A stretch of 64,000 bases of DNA. Origin: Vibrio sp. STUT-A11. Its GTDB lineage: Bacteria > Pseudomonadota > Gammaproteobacteria > Enterobacterales > Vibrionaceae. Below are positions 43,957 to 53,344 of this stretch, piece by piece. Below the pieces are notes generated by a model. The model saw nothing but the letters and a program-made list of their open reading frames with translations. It did not search any database and was not told where the DNA came from. The stretch lies in assembly GCF_026000435.1 (NCBI RefSeq), contig NZ_AP026763.1:2666001-2730000 (forward strand), written 5' to 3'. Every line of letters begins with the position of its first letter. Positions within the stretch are counted from its first letter, which is position 1. The translations under genes and the position numbers were made by a program.

Positions 43957-43977
43957 AATGTGAATTATATCACGATA

Positions 43978-45138
43978 TTATTCGTTAATGGTTAGTTTCT
44001 TTACATCGCCATTGCGAGTAGTAAGGACATAACCATCAGACAGCATTGTTGGGCCAACAGCAAAGCCACTGTCATCAACATATTGCTGCGCGACGAAATC
44101 ACCGCTTGAGCGATCCATCCAGTGCAGATAACCCAATGAGTCACCAACAACCAAGTAGTTGCCTATCACAACTGGCGCTGTCAATTGACGGTGCTCTAGC
44201 AAGCTGTTTTCCCACAACTCAGTGCCACTTCGCGCATCAACGGCGACAACATGATCTTTTTCAGTAATGACAAACAGACGATTGCCATCTGTTGCCATGT
44301 CATTCGCCGATGAGTAATTACGCTTCCAAATCGGATTTGCAGAGCGTAAATCAACCGCAACTAACTGACCATTAAAGCCGATGGTGAAAAGAGTGCCGCC
44401 AAGTACGATTGGAGAAGCGTCAACGTCAACCAAACGGTCGATTTCCGTTGCACCTTTTGGAGTACCGATTGGTTGTTGCCAAATAAGCTGACCACGCTCC
44501 ACAATCGCGGCAGCGAGTCGACCATTTGCCGTACCCCAGAAAACACCACCACCAATCGCCACAGGGGTACTGTCACCACGTAAAGTCAGGTTAGGAACTT
44601 CAGTACTCAGTGCCCAACGTTGCTCACCAGTACTCTCATTGAGAGCAACAAGCGTGCCTCGGCTGGTATTAATGATGATAAGACCAGAATCAGCAACTGG
44701 CTTCACCAGTACTTCTCCGCCAACCTTTACACGCCAGTTCACTTCGCCTGTCTCTTGAGAAAGTGCGATGACGTCACCATTGTCAGAGCCAATAAATAGG
44801 CTTCCATAAGCAGCCGTGATACCACCAGAAAGTCTCGCAACGACACTTTCTTCCAGGTCTGATTCCCACAACGGCTTGCCGTTTTCCGGATCCAGCGCTT
44901 TGACAACACCGTCGCGGCTGGCAACAAATAAAGTACCATTCGCATAAACTGGAGACAGCTTAGAGAAGTAATGACCCACGCCATCACCGACCGATGTGCT
45001 CCACTCAGTATGAGTCGTAAACTCACTATCGACTTGAGGTAGCGGCGCCATCACAATGGTATCTTCTTCGCTGGCACAACCAGCAAGAATTCCCATCGTT
45101 AACGCCCCTAACAAGGCTTTTTTAAAGACACTTTTCAT
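43978..45138 (-). CDS. bamB: Outer-membrane protein assembly lipoprotein BamB
   Basis: A 386-aa lipoprotein of the BAM complex, which inserts beta-barrel proteins in the outer membrane. The N-terminal signal ends in the lipobox LAGC (Cys about residue 21). The mature part is an eight-bladed PQQ-type beta-propeller, visible as repeats such as GTLFVASRDGVVKALDPENGKPLWE, GSLFIGSDNGDVIALSQETGEVNWR and NYLVVGDSLGYLHWMD. It is 12 nt downstream of yfgM, as in E. coli. A terminator follows. Confidence 0.97.
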   Translation of the reverse strand: MKSVFKKALLGALTMGILAGCASEEDTIVMAPLPQVDSEFTTHTEWSTSVGDGVGHYFSKLSPVYANGTLFVASRDGVVKALDPENGKPLWESDLEESVVARLSGGITAAYGSLFIGSDNGDVIALSQETGEVNWRVKVGGEVLVKPVADSGLIIINTSRGTLVALNESTGEQRWALSTEVPNLTLRGDSTPVAIGGGVFWGTANGRLAAAIVERGQLIWQQPIGTPKGATEIDRLVDVDASPIVLGGTLFTIGFNGQLVAVDLRSANPIWKRNYSSANDMATDGNRLFVITEKDHVVAVDARSGTELWENSLLEHRQLTAPVVIGNYLVVGDSLGYLHWMDRSSGDFVAQQYVDDSGFAVGPTMLSDGYVLTTRNGDVKKLTINE

Positions 45139-45150
45139 CCAATGCGGTCC

Positions 45151-45765
45151 TTACTTCGCCAGATCGTCCAATTTCATTTGTAGTGTCGGACTTGCATCCG
45201 TCGCTTGCTGTGCTTCGGTGTAAGCAGCATACGCGGCATCCTTGTCGCCTTGACGAAGAGCGATATCACCACGGAGCTCCGCGATCCGACCTGTCCATGC
45301 GGTTTCGGTGACTTTGCTTAGTTCAGAAGTCGCTGCATCAAAGTTACCCAGTTCCGCTTCAATTCGAGCTATACGGTAGCTGATAAGTGGAGACAATGCT
45401 GCATCTTCAGTACTACTTTGTGCCCACTTTAGTTGCTCTAGCGCTGCAGAAAGATCTTGTGCTTCAACTTGCGACTTTGCGAGTTGCAGTGCGGCCAATA
45501 CTGAATATTCTTTTGCTTTGCTTGAGTCGATGAAAGCTTGAACTTCAGCCTGTGCGTCAACACCTTTTTCTTGTAGCGCATTAATCGCTGTGGTGTAGTT
45601 CTGTGAAGCTGCTTCACTCGCCTGAATCACTGAATCCTGGTAGTAACGCCAACCAAATAAACCACCTAGACCAACAACCGCACCGATGATGACGGCTTTG
45701 CCGTTCTCTTTCCACCAGTCTTTAATGGCTTCAACTTGTTGTTCTTCAGTATCGTAAAGTTCCAC
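45151..45765 (-). CDS. yfgM: Periplasmic chaperone-associated protein YfgM (TPR)
   Basis: A 204-aa inner-membrane-anchored protein. The single helix GKAVIIGAVVGLGGLFGWRYY follows a cytoplasmic DTEEQQVEAIKDWW segment, and the periplasmic part is a tetratricopeptide-like helical fold. E. coli YfgM works with the translocon chaperone PpiD and SecYEG. GTG 45765 with AGAGG 7 nt upstream is chosen because the family begins at the DTEEQ segment; the longer frame begins with TTG. It is between hisS and bamB as in E. coli. Confidence 0.93.
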   Translation of the reverse strand: MELYDTEEQQVEAIKDWWKENGKAVIIGAVVGLGGLFGWRYYQDSVIQASEAASQNYTTAINALQEKGVDAQAEVQAFIDSSKAKEYSVLAALQLAKSQVEAQDLSAALEQLKWAQSSTEDAALSPLISYRIARIEAELGNFDAATSELSKVTETAWTGRIAELRGDIALRQGDKDAAYAAYTEAQQATDASPTLQMKLDDLAK

Positions 45766-45789
45766 TTCCTGTCCTCTTAAAACATGCAA

Positions 45790-45847
45790 ATGGCAGCAAA
45801 GGTGCCATTGTTCCTATCTCGTTTAAAGGCTCCACAGTTGGGAGCCT
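45790..45847 (-). other. Two intercistronic hairpins between hisS and yfgM
   Basis: ATGGCA/TGCCAT (45790-45808) and AGGCTCC/GGAGCCT (45827-45847) form two stem-loops within the 124-nt gap between hisS and yfgM on the minus strand. They are followed only by short T-tracts. They may stabilise or process the transcript. Confidence 0.35.
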
Positions 45848-45889
45848 CAAATAACGAACCAGGATAAAATTACTAGCTTACTAAAAGAC

Positions 45890-47158
45890 TTAAATCAGTG
45901 CTGCGATCTTTTCAGCAACTTCTGCTTGGTTGTAAGTGTGTTGCTCACCACCAGCCAAGTCTTTCAATACTACGGTGTTATCCGCAACTTCATTTTCACC
46001 CAGAACCAATGCTACAACAGCACCGACTTTATCTGCGCGTTTAAACTGTTTCTTGAAGTTACCGCCACCAAAGTGATTCATCACACGTACGCCAGGTACT
46101 TCTTCACGAAGCTGCTCGGCAAGTTTCATCCCTGCCATCATGGTACCTTCGCCCGCGGTCACAACGTATACGTCAACGCTACGACGTACTTCCGTTAACT
46201 CTAGTGTTTCCAGCATAAGCACCAGGCGTTCAAGGCCCATCGCAAAGCCTACTGCCGGCGTTGCTTTACCACCTAGCTGCTCAACCAGACCGTCATAACG
46301 ACCACCACCACATACTGTACCTTGTGCACCTAAGCTTTCAGTGATCCACTCGAAAACAGTACGGTTGTAGTAGTCCAGACCACGAACAAGACGTTCGTTA
46401 ACAGTGTATTCGATACCTGCAGCATCAAGAAGTTCACACAGACCTGCAAAATGTTGCTTAGATTCTTGGTCTAAGTGCTCGGAAAGACGAGGAGCGTCAC
46501 CTAAAATAGCCTGAACATCTGGGTTTTTAGAATCAAGAACACGCAGAGGGTTAGTGTGCATACGACGCTTGCAGTCTTCATCCAGAACATCCATATGCTG
46601 CTCTAGGAAGGCAATCAGAGCTTCACGGTAGTTCGCGCGCGCTTCTAGTGAACCAATTGAGTTCAGCTCTAGTCGAACGTGCTTATCGATACCCAGCTCA
46701 CGCCATAGACGCGCTGTCATCATGATAAGTTCGGCATCAACGTCTGGGCCATTTAAACCAAACACTTCCACGCCACATTGGTGGAACTGACGGTAACGAC
46801 CTTTTTGAGGACGCTCGTGACGGAACATTGGGCCCATGTACCAAACGCGTTGTTCTTGGTTGTACAGTAGACCGTTTTCGATCCCAGCACGTACACAACC
46901 AGCAGTCCCTTCTGGACGAAGCGTCAGGCTGTCACCATTGCGATCGTCGAACGTGTACATTTCTTTTTCAACCACGTCAGTCACTTCGCCAATTGCACGA
47001 CTAAATAGATGTGTCATCTCAACGATTGGCATACGCATTTCGTTATAACCGTATGCGCTAATTACATTTTTCGCTGCGTTTTCTAGCTTTTGCCACAGTG
47101 GTGATTGAGTTGGGAGGCAGTCGTTCATGCCTCGAATTGCTTGAATTGTTTTTGCCAC
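45890..47158 (-). CDS. hisS: Histidyl-tRNA synthetase
   Basis: A 422-aa class-II aminoacyl-tRNA synthetase that charges tRNA-His. Motif 2 (RVWYMGPMFRHERPQKGRYRQFHQCGVE), the histidine-binding loops LVRGLDYYNRTVFEW and GGGRYDGLVEQLGG, motif 3 (GFAMGLERL) and the C-terminal anticodon-binding domain (from about 330) are all present. Translation begins 27 nt after the ispG stop, giving the cluster rodZ-ispG-hisS-yfgM-bamB. Confidence 0.98.
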   Translation of the reverse strand: MAKTIQAIRGMNDCLPTQSPLWQKLENAAKNVISAYGYNEMRMPIVEMTHLFSRAIGEVTDVVEKEMYTFDDRNGDSLTLRPEGTAGCVRAGIENGLLYNQEQRVWYMGPMFRHERPQKGRYRQFHQCGVEVFGLNGPDVDAELIMMTARLWRELGIDKHVRLELNSIGSLEARANYREALIAFLEQHMDVLDEDCKRRMHTNPLRVLDSKNPDVQAILGDAPRLSEHLDQESKQHFAGLCELLDAAGIEYTVNERLVRGLDYYNRTVFEWITESLGAQGTVCGGGRYDGLVEQLGGKATPAVGFAMGLERLVLMLETLELTEVRRSVDVYVVTAGEGTMMAGMKLAEQLREEVPGVRVMNHFGGGNFKKQFKRADKVGAVVALVLGENEVADNTVVLKDLAGGEQHTYNQAEVAEKIAALI

Positions 47159-47184
47159 AATACTTACCGTAATTCTCGTTGAGA

Positions 47185-48303
47185 TTAATCTTGTATTTTT
47201 ACTTCGATGCGATTTTCGCTGTCCATCATAGACGCTTTCGCTCGGATCTTAGCTTCGAGCTGATTCACAAGATCATCGTTATCAAAGCGCTCTTTCTGGC
47301 GTTTGCCATCTTCATAAAACGCACTCTTCTTGTTACTACCCGCCAAGCCTAAATGGGAAACTTCTGCTTCCCCCGGACCATTGACGACACAACCGATAAT
47401 CGATACATCCATTGGGGTGATGATATCTTCTAAACGCTCTTCAAGTGCGTTAACGGTCCCGATGACATCAAATTCCTGACGAGAACAGCTCGGACACGCA
47501 ATGAAATTGATTCCACGTGAACGAATGCGTAAGGACTTCAGAATATCAAAACCAACTTTGATCTCTTCGACTGGATCCGCTGCGAGAGAGATACGCAAAG
47601 TATCACCGATACCTTCAGCCAGAAGCATACCCAAGCCGACAGAAGACTTCACAGCACCAGCACGCGCACCACCCGCTTCGGTAATGCCTAAGTGTAGGGG
47701 CTGGTCAATTTTCTTAGCTAACAGACGGTATGAGTCTACTGCAAGAAAAACATCGGATGCTTTCACGCTCACTTTGAATTGGTCAAAGTTGAGACGATCT
47801 AAGTGATCCACATGACGCATTGCCGACTCCACCAAGGCTTCTGGTGTTGGCTCACCGTACTTCATCTGCAGATCTTTTTCTAAAGAACCACCGTTGACAC
47901 CAATACGGATAGGGATGTTTTTGTCACGGGCACAATCAACCACTGAGCGAATACGCTCTTCGTTGCCGATGTTACCCGGGTTGATGCGCAGACAGTCAAC
48001 ACCGTACTCCGCCACTTTAAGTGCAATACGATAGTCAAAGTGAATATCGGCGACCAAAGGAACAGAGACTTGCTGCTTGATCAGTTTAAAGGCTTCAGCA
48101 GCATCCATTGTAGGTACAGAAACACGGACGATGTCTGCGCCGACTTTTTCTAGTGCTCGGATTTGTGCGACTGTCGCTTCCACGTCAGTCGTGCGAGTGT
48201 TGGTCATTGACTGTACAGCAATTGGAGCACCATCACCAATTGGCACATCACCCACATAAATACGCGTCGATTTACGACGAATAATAGGAGATTCGTGTTG
48301 CAT
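47185..48303 (-). CDS. ispG: 4-hydroxy-3-methylbut-2-en-1-yl diphosphate synthase
   Basis: A 372-aa [4Fe-4S] enzyme of the MEP isoprenoid pathway that reduces MEcPP to HMBPP. The TIM barrel comes first (IRRKSTRIYVGDVPIGDGAPIAVQSMTNT), and the cluster cysteines lie in ACPSCSRQ and IIGCVVNGPGEA. Same length as E. coli IspG. It is coded 6 nt after rodZ and shortly before hisS. Confidence 0.98.
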   Translation of the reverse strand: MQHESPIIRRKSTRIYVGDVPIGDGAPIAVQSMTNTRTTDVEATVAQIRALEKVGADIVRVSVPTMDAAEAFKLIKQQVSVPLVADIHFDYRIALKVAEYGVDCLRINPGNIGNEERIRSVVDCARDKNIPIRIGVNGGSLEKDLQMKYGEPTPEALVESAMRHVDHLDRLNFDQFKVSVKASDVFLAVDSYRLLAKKIDQPLHLGITEAGGARAGAVKSSVGLGMLLAEGIGDTLRISLAADPVEEIKVGFDILKSLRIRSRGINFIACPSCSRQEFDVIGTVNALEERLEDIITPMDVSIIGCVVNGPGEAEVSHLGLAGSNKKSAFYEDGKRQKERFDNDDLVNQLEAKIRAKASMMDSENRIEVKIQD

Positions 48304-48309
48304 AATTTT

Positions 48310-49260
48310 TTATAACGGTAAAGTGAATCTAGCGACTTTGCCTGAAGTATACCCAGAAAGGTCGACAGGTTCACTCGCAAATGTCATTGTAACCCCTTCC
48401 GGTGCGCCCAAAATCACTTTAAATGGTGCTTTTCCGGTAAGTTCTACATCCTGACCTGGTTTATGAGTGCCACTTACCAAGGTTTTGCCATTGGTATCTT
48501 TCACCTGAATCCAGCAGTCAGCTTTAAATGTCATAGTGAGAAGACTCATTCCTTCTGGCACGATGATGGCTGGCTCGTCAACAACTTCAGCTTCTTCAAT
48601 TACTGCAGCAGGCTCTTCAACGTCGGTGCTTGCTGGTTGCTCCCCAGATAGAGTCTCTGTTGCTTGTGCAGAGCTTAACGTTTCGTCTGTTGCTACCAGT
48701 TGCTCTGTTGAAGCAGCAATGTCTTCTGGAGTACTCGCGATTAACTCGTCTGCACTCATTTGGTCGATGTCTGCCAGCTCTTCTGCACTCGGTTCAGGCG
48801 CTTCAACACTAGAATCAGTCACAACCTGAGTCAGGCTATTATCTTGTTGGTTTTGCCACCACCAGGCAGCGGAGATCCCGGTAATCACTATCGCGATAAC
48901 CCAGGTCAGAAACATGATACGGCTATTGTGCTTTTCATGTTTTGTTTTGCGAGAAAAACTCTGCATTTCGATTTCTTGATCTTTCGGTTGGATATCGGCT
49001 GTTTGCTCTAGCGCCGTTAACACCACTTTTTCATCAAGACCAACCATTTTGGCATACGAGCGCAAATAACCACGAGTAAACGTCGCCACTTGTTGTGATT
49101 CAAATCGATTGTTTTCAATATCTTCAATAACAGAAACGCGAAGCCTCAGGCGGTCAGCAACTTGCTTTTGTGTCATACCTAAAGATTCGCGCTTGTTTTT
49201 CAATAATGTGCCTGCTTCAATCGAAAGCGGGACTTCATTCGTATTTTCGTGTTCTGTCAT
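48310..49260 (-). CDS. rodZ: Cytoskeleton protein RodZ
   Basis: A 316-aa bitopic membrane protein needed for rod shape; it anchors MreB. N-terminal helix-turn-helix (LLKNKRESLGMTQKQVADRLRLRVSVIEDIENN, about residues 19-80), a single membrane helix (IMFLTWVIAIVITGISAAWWW, about 115-135), an acidic Ser/Thr/Glu-rich periplasmic linker and a C-terminal beta domain (LLTMTFKADCWIQVKDTNGKTLVSG). The acidic linker is rich in E and A and its length varies between species. Confidence 0.95.
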   Translation of the reverse strand: MTEHENTNEVPLSIEAGTLLKNKRESLGMTQKQVADRLRLRVSVIEDIENNRFESQQVATFTRGYLRSYAKMVGLDEKVVLTALEQTADIQPKDQEIEMQSFSRKTKHEKHNSRIMFLTWVIAIVITGISAAWWWQNQQDNSLTQVVTDSSVEAPEPSAEELADIDQMSADELIASTPEDIAASTEQLVATDETLSSAQATETLSGEQPASTDVEEPAAVIEEAEVVDEPAIIVPEGMSLLTMTFKADCWIQVKDTNGKTLVSGTHKPGQDVELTGKAPFKVILGAPEGVTMTFASEPVDLSGYTSGKVARFTLPL

Positions 49261-49776
49261 AATGATGGTTTTTAGTCTGTTTTAGTGGCTAACGCTGTTA
49301 TTTATTTTCGTTGTTTTTCTTAAGACTCACTTAAAGATAGCCAGCCTAATCATGTTAACCAAAGTAATAATTTTAAGAATTTCTCTGAGCTTTGAATGTG
49401 AATACTCGCCTCGCAAAAATCAGCAAAACGTATGAGAGAATAAGCCGAGATTTCCCGATGTTGTCGTAAATGCTATACACATGATAAGACAATGTATAAC
49501 AAAGACAAAAACTCTTTCCACTCAAACTAACAGATTGCTCAAGCTTTTGTCCAAACTTTGACACTGTAATTAGAAATTATACGCAATTCCATTCTAAGCA
49601 TAAGGTTATACTGTGAAAAGGCCTTAACTAGCCGCTTCTGCACTGTGATTTTTACACCGCCCATATCGCTGAAAACACGATATGCATTACCTGTCATGAC
49701 AGCTATTTGCTTATGGCAATCTCTGTAAACAAAATAGCCAGAGCAAAGGCTCTGGCTATTTTTAAATTCACGCAAC
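49261..49776. other. 516-bp gap between rodZ and rlmN
   Basis: No gene is supported. Besides the rlmN terminator (49733-49763) it holds a perfect palindrome CTGTCATGACAG (49691-49702) and a dyad CATATCG/CGATATG (49662-49684). A TATACT box at 49607-49612 faces the plus strand. The left end contains the rodZ promoter. A short plus-strand RNA ending at the terminator is possible (see findings). Confidence 0.4.
49733..49763. terminator. Strong bidirectional terminator beside rlmN
   Basis: AATAGCCAGAGC and GCTCTGGCTATT form a perfect 12-bp stem with loop AAAG; plus-strand tail TTT and minus-strand tail TTTTGTTT. It ends rlmN and would also stop any plus-strand transcript. Confidence 0.9.
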
Positions 49777-50904
49777 TTAAACTGCTTTAACTTCAATAGT
49801 ATCTGCACCACGTGCCGCTTTTAACGTTGCGGTACGCTTGGTTCGGTCAATAACGTCACCAACAAGCTGTCCACATGCCGCATCAATATCATCACCACGA
49901 GTCTTACGCACAGTCACTGTATGCTCATACTGCATCAGCGTCTTTTGGAAGCGGTCAATACGAGAATTGCTTGGCTTCTTATATGGCGAACCTGGATACG
50001 GGTTAAATGGAATCAAGTTGATCTTACATGGCGTATCTTTCATTAGCTCAGCAAGCTCACGCGCGTGGTCCATGTCGTCATTGACATGATCAAGCAACAC
50101 GTATTCCACCGTCACTTTGCCACGGTTCGCGTTAGACGAAGCGATGTAACGGCGTACTGATGCCAAGAAATCTTCAATATCCCAACGGTCGTTGATTGGC
50201 ATAATTTCACTACGCAACTTATCGTTCGGCGCATGAAGAGAGATAGCCAATGCAACATCAATTTTGCCGGTCATCTGATCAAGACCAGACACAACACCCG
50301 ATGTAGAAACCGTAACACGGCGCTTAGATAAACCAAAGCCTAAGTCATCCAACATGATTTCCAGCGCAGGGATCAAGTTCTTCATGTTCAGAAGAGGCTC
50401 GCCCATGCCCATCATTACCACGTTGGTAATTGGGCGACGGCCAGTTTCCTTCTCAAGGCCAACTTCACGTGCAGCACGCCACACCTGACCAATGATTTCA
50501 GACACTTTAAGGTTACGGTTGAAGCCTTGTTGAGCTGTTGAACAGAACTTACATTCCAGTGCACAACCAACCTGAGAAGACACACACAATGTCGCGCGAT
50601 CATCTTCAGGGATGTAAACCGTTTCTACGTCTTGGTCGCCCACCTTCATCGCCCATTTGATAGTGCCGTCAGAAGAGTGTTGCGCTTCCGCAACAGTTGG
50701 TGCTTTGATTTCACACTTGTGCTGCAGTTTTTCACGTAGTTTCTTGTTGATGTTCGTCATGTTATCGAAGTCATCAACACCGAAATGGTAGATCCACTTC
50801 ATAACCTGATCAGCACGAAACGCTTTCTCGCCTAGTTCTTCCGCGAAAAATTGACGCATGCCTTTGCGATCAAAGTCGAGTAGATTAATTTTTTCAGTAG
50901 TCAT
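49777..50904 (-). CDS. rlmN: 23S rRNA/tRNA adenine-C2 methyltransferase RlmN
   Basis: A 375-aa radical-SAM enzyme that methylates A2503 of 23S rRNA and A37 of some tRNAs. The cluster motif is CALECKFCSTAQQG (CxxxCxxC), then GMGEPLLNMKNL, RVTVSTSGVV and the C-terminal Cys involved in catalysis in AACGQL. The start ATG 50904 has AGAGG 6 nt upstream; a longer frame is possible. It is encoded alone: a terminator lies between it and ndk. Confidence 0.97.
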   Translation of the reverse strand: MTTEKINLLDFDRKGMRQFFAEELGEKAFRADQVMKWIYHFGVDDFDNMTNINKKLREKLQHKCEIKAPTVAEAQHSSDGTIKWAMKVGDQDVETVYIPEDDRATLCVSSQVGCALECKFCSTAQQGFNRNLKVSEIIGQVWRAAREVGLEKETGRRPITNVVMMGMGEPLLNMKNLIPALEIMLDDLGFGLSKRRVTVSTSGVVSGLDQMTGKIDVALAISLHAPNDKLRSEIMPINDRWDIEDFLASVRRYIASSNANRGKVTVEYVLLDHVNDDMDHARELAELMKDTPCKINLIPFNPYPGSPYKKPSNSRIDRFQKTLMQYEHTVTVRKTRGDDIDAACGQLVGDVIDRTKRTATLKAARGADTIEVKAV

Positions 50905-51063
50905 GTTGCCTCTCAATGACTGAAACAAGAATAAGGGCGCGAATTGTACAGCCTTTACGCAGCGACAACAAGGGGTCTAAGACCCTGACTTTGCTAAGGC
51001 ATTAAAATCACTTTGATTAAATTTTGTACACTTCTACTTTCAGGGCTAGTCTGGTTTTATAAA

Positions 51064-51093
51064 CTAAAAAGCCCCGGAATCTTCCGAGGCTTA
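51064..51093 (-). terminator. Rho-independent terminator after ndk
   Basis: On the minus strand AAGCCTCGGAA and TTCCGGGGCTT pair over 11 positions with one G-U and a 2-nt loop (GA), followed by TTTAG. Confidence 0.85.
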
Positions 51094-51123
51094 CTATCTT
51101 TACGAGCACTTGTTCGCTCGAGA

Positions 51124-51549
51124 TTAACGCGAGAATAGCTCTGATTCAGGGAAGAAAAATTCAATCTCACGAGCTGCCGACTCTGGGCTATCAGAACCAT
51201 GTACAGAGTTGTGGCGCATGCTTAACGCGTAGTCGGCACGAAGTGTGCCAGCAGCCGCTTCTTCTGGGTTAGTTTTACCCATAAGTTCACGGTAACGTGC
51301 AATCGCATTTTCCCCTTCTAGAACCTGAACCATGATAGGACCAGAAGTCATGAACTCTTTTAAAGGTGGGAAAAACTCTTTGCCTTCATGTTCTGCGTAA
51401 AAACCGCTCGCCTGCTCTTCTGTCAGGTGAACCATTTTAGCAGCCACAATACGTAAACCCGCTTTTTCAATACGATTGTAAATTTCACCGATTAGATTTC
51501 GTTCCACAGCATCAGGCTTTACAATTGAAAACGTTCTTTCTAGAGCCAT
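51124..51549 (-). CDS. ndk: Nucleoside diphosphate kinase
   Basis: A 141-aa kinase that transfers the gamma-phosphate of ATP to NDPs through a phosphohistidine. The active site is His117 in NSVHGSDS; TFSIVKPDAVERNLIGEI is the N-terminal nucleotide-binding motif. Typical length. It lies between rlmN and pepB, as in other gammaproteobacteria. Confidence 0.98.
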   Translation of the reverse strand: MALERTFSIVKPDAVERNLIGEIYNRIEKAGLRIVAAKMVHLTEEQASGFYAEHEGKEFFPPLKEFMTSGPIMVQVLEGENAIARYRELMGKTNPEEAAAGTLRADYALSMRHNSVHGSDSPESAAREIEFFFPESELFSR

Positions 51550-51636
51550 AAAGTTTCCTTTTTGTACTTGTAATAATAGTTTTATATCAAAGTGACTGAT
51601 TAACGCGGCATCTGGAAGCCAAATGCCGCTCTCTCA

Positions 51637-52935
51637 TTACTTGTTGGCTTGCTCGTTAAGAAAGCGAGCAAGCGTGCGAACACCCATACCAGTTGCACCT
51701 GCAGCCCATTTTTCAGACGCTGATTTGCGGTATGTACCCGCGCAGTCAAAGTGCAGCCAGCCTTTCTTGTAATCTTCAACAAAGTAAGACAAGAATGCCG
51801 CAGCGGTACTTGCACCTGGTGAGTAATCACCGGAGCTGATGTTAGATAAATCCGCAAAGTTTGATGGCAGCATACCACGGTGGAAATCAGCAAGAGGCAG
51901 CGGCCACAAGCCTTCTTTCTCTTGGTTTGCAGCGGTCAGAGCTTGATGAGAAAGATCATCATCGAAACTCATTAGCGCGTGGTAATCGTTACCCAGTGCG
52001 TTTTTCGCCGCGCCAGTCAAGGTTGCGCAGTCAATAATAAGCTCAGGGCTCTGCTCGCTTGCGTAGATTAGACCATCAGCCAAGACCAAACGACCTTCGG
52101 CATCGGTATTCATGATCTCAACGGTTTTACCGTTTTTGTAGGTGATGATATCACCCAGTTTCAGAGCGCGACCTGACACCATGTTCTCCGCACAGCATAG
52201 GATCAATTTCACACGTTTATTCAAACCACGCTGAATAGCCAAGCCCAAACCACCAGTGATAGTACCGGAGCCGCCCATATCCGCTTTCATTGCGCTCATA
52301 AATGCAGAAGGCTTCAGGCTGTAGCCGCCCGAATCAAACGTGATGCCTTTACCAACTAAACACGCAAATACTGGTGCGTTTTCATCACCAGTTGGGTTGT
52401 AGTCCAGTTGCAGCATGGCTGATGTACGCTCAGAGCCACGACCAACGGCATAAATGCCTTCCCAGCCTTCAGCCAGCAGATCTTTGTCTTTAACGATACG
52501 TGCAGTAACGGTGCCTTCTGGAGCAACAGATTTGATGAACTCTGCGGCCATCGTTGCAAGTTGACGAGGTGCAACCTCTTCTGCCGTTTTGTTGATGATA
52601 TCGCGAGTGAAATTGGTAGCGGTAATGCGCGCCTGAAGTTCAGATTGATCTTCTTCTGATAACGCAACCCACTCAAGAGAGCCGTGTTTTTTCGGGTTGC
52701 GGTAGCCTTGATGGAAAGCCCAGATACTCTCTAGATCCCAATTGTCACCAGCAAGTAGGATAGAGTGAATTCCCTGGCCATCTAGCTGACGAGCTGCGCG
52801 CTGAACTGCACCAAGATCATGACCTTCACCCAAGTGTATGGTTGCTCCAGCCTCGGCAAACGAGAGCAGGGCCTTTTCTCCCCAATGTGGAGCTGCAGAA
52901 TCTTGGCTTAAAAATACAGACATCTGTGTAGACAT
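51637..52935 (-). CDS. pepB: Peptidase B (M17 leucyl aminopeptidase family)
   Basis: A 432-aa cytoplasmic aminopeptidase with two metal ions. GKGITFDSGGYSLKPS, NTDAEGRLVLADGLIYA and the surrounding Lys/Asp/Glu residues are the M17 metal and substrate ligands; the N-terminal domain is the shorter type of PepB. Acts on N-terminal acidic and other residues of peptides. It follows the isc cluster and precedes ndk on the same strand. The gap to iscX holds a terminator. Confidence 0.95.
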   Translation of the reverse strand: MSTQMSVFLSQDSAAPHWGEKALLSFAEAGATIHLGEGHDLGAVQRAARQLDGQGIHSILLAGDNWDLESIWAFHQGYRNPKKHGSLEWVALSEEDQSELQARITATNFTRDIINKTAEEVAPRQLATMAAEFIKSVAPEGTVTARIVKDKDLLAEGWEGIYAVGRGSERTSAMLQLDYNPTGDENAPVFACLVGKGITFDSGGYSLKPSAFMSAMKADMGGSGTITGGLGLAIQRGLNKRVKLILCCAENMVSGRALKLGDIITYKNGKTVEIMNTDAEGRLVLADGLIYASEQSPELIIDCATLTGAAKNALGNDYHALMSFDDDLSHQALTAANQEKEGLWPLPLADFHRGMLPSNFADLSNISSGDYSPGASTAAAFLSYFVEDYKKGWLHFDCAGTYRKSASEKWAAGATGMGVRTLARFLNEQANK

Positions 52936-53031
52936 GGTTTCTCCTTGTCTTATAACGGCGTTGCCTACGCCGCTTGTTTTTTAGTAACTCACGGATGTTA
53001 GCATTATGTACGGCAAAAATGTCAAAATGAT

Positions 53032-53060
53032 AAAAAACGGACCTGACGGTCCGCTTTTTT
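53032..53060. terminator. Bidirectional terminator at the end of the isc operon
   Basis: CGGACC (53038-53043) and GGTCCG (53048-53053) pair around TGAC; on the plus strand CTTTTTT follows, and on the minus strand TTTTTT. It ends the iscX transcript before pepB. Confidence 0.93.
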
Positions 53061-53106
53061 AAGTAAAAATTGTTAACTCGGCTGTGTTTTACCGCCGAAT
53101 TGAGCA

Positions 53107-53307
53107 TTAGTCAGCTTCATCCATCCAGCACAGAATAACGGCTTCAAGAATCTTTTCGTTGCAATGGTTTGGGTCATCGTCAAACCCATCCAGCTCCATG
53201 ATCCATTGATGAAGGTCGGTAAAACGCACGGTTTGTGGGTCCACATCTGGAAACTTATCACACAGCTCAATCGCGATATCGCGAGAATCTGTCCATTTCA
53301 TGCTCAT
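53107..53307 (-). CDS. iscX: IscX, small acidic ISC protein
   Basis: A 66-aa acidic protein (MKWTDSRDIAIELCDKFPDVDP ... LHQWIMELDGFDDDPNHCNE). It binds IscS and iron and modulates cluster assembly; it is the standard last gene of the isc operon. It begins 37 nt after fdx. Confidence 0.97.
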   Translation of the reverse strand: MSMKWTDSRDIAIELCDKFPDVDPQTVRFTDLHQWIMELDGFDDDPNHCNEKILEAVILCWMDEAD

Positions 53308-53344
53308 CTTCCTTTTTCTTTCCCTTAAAACTTGAGGGATAGTT

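Noticed and set aside
49539..49811. 90-aa minus-strand frame overlapping the end of rlmN
   Set aside because: No family, no Shine-Dalgarno and overlap with the terminator. It is also not the pilF/pilW gene that Pseudomonas has between rlmN and rodZ; E. coli lacks that gene here as well, so its absence is not a finding.
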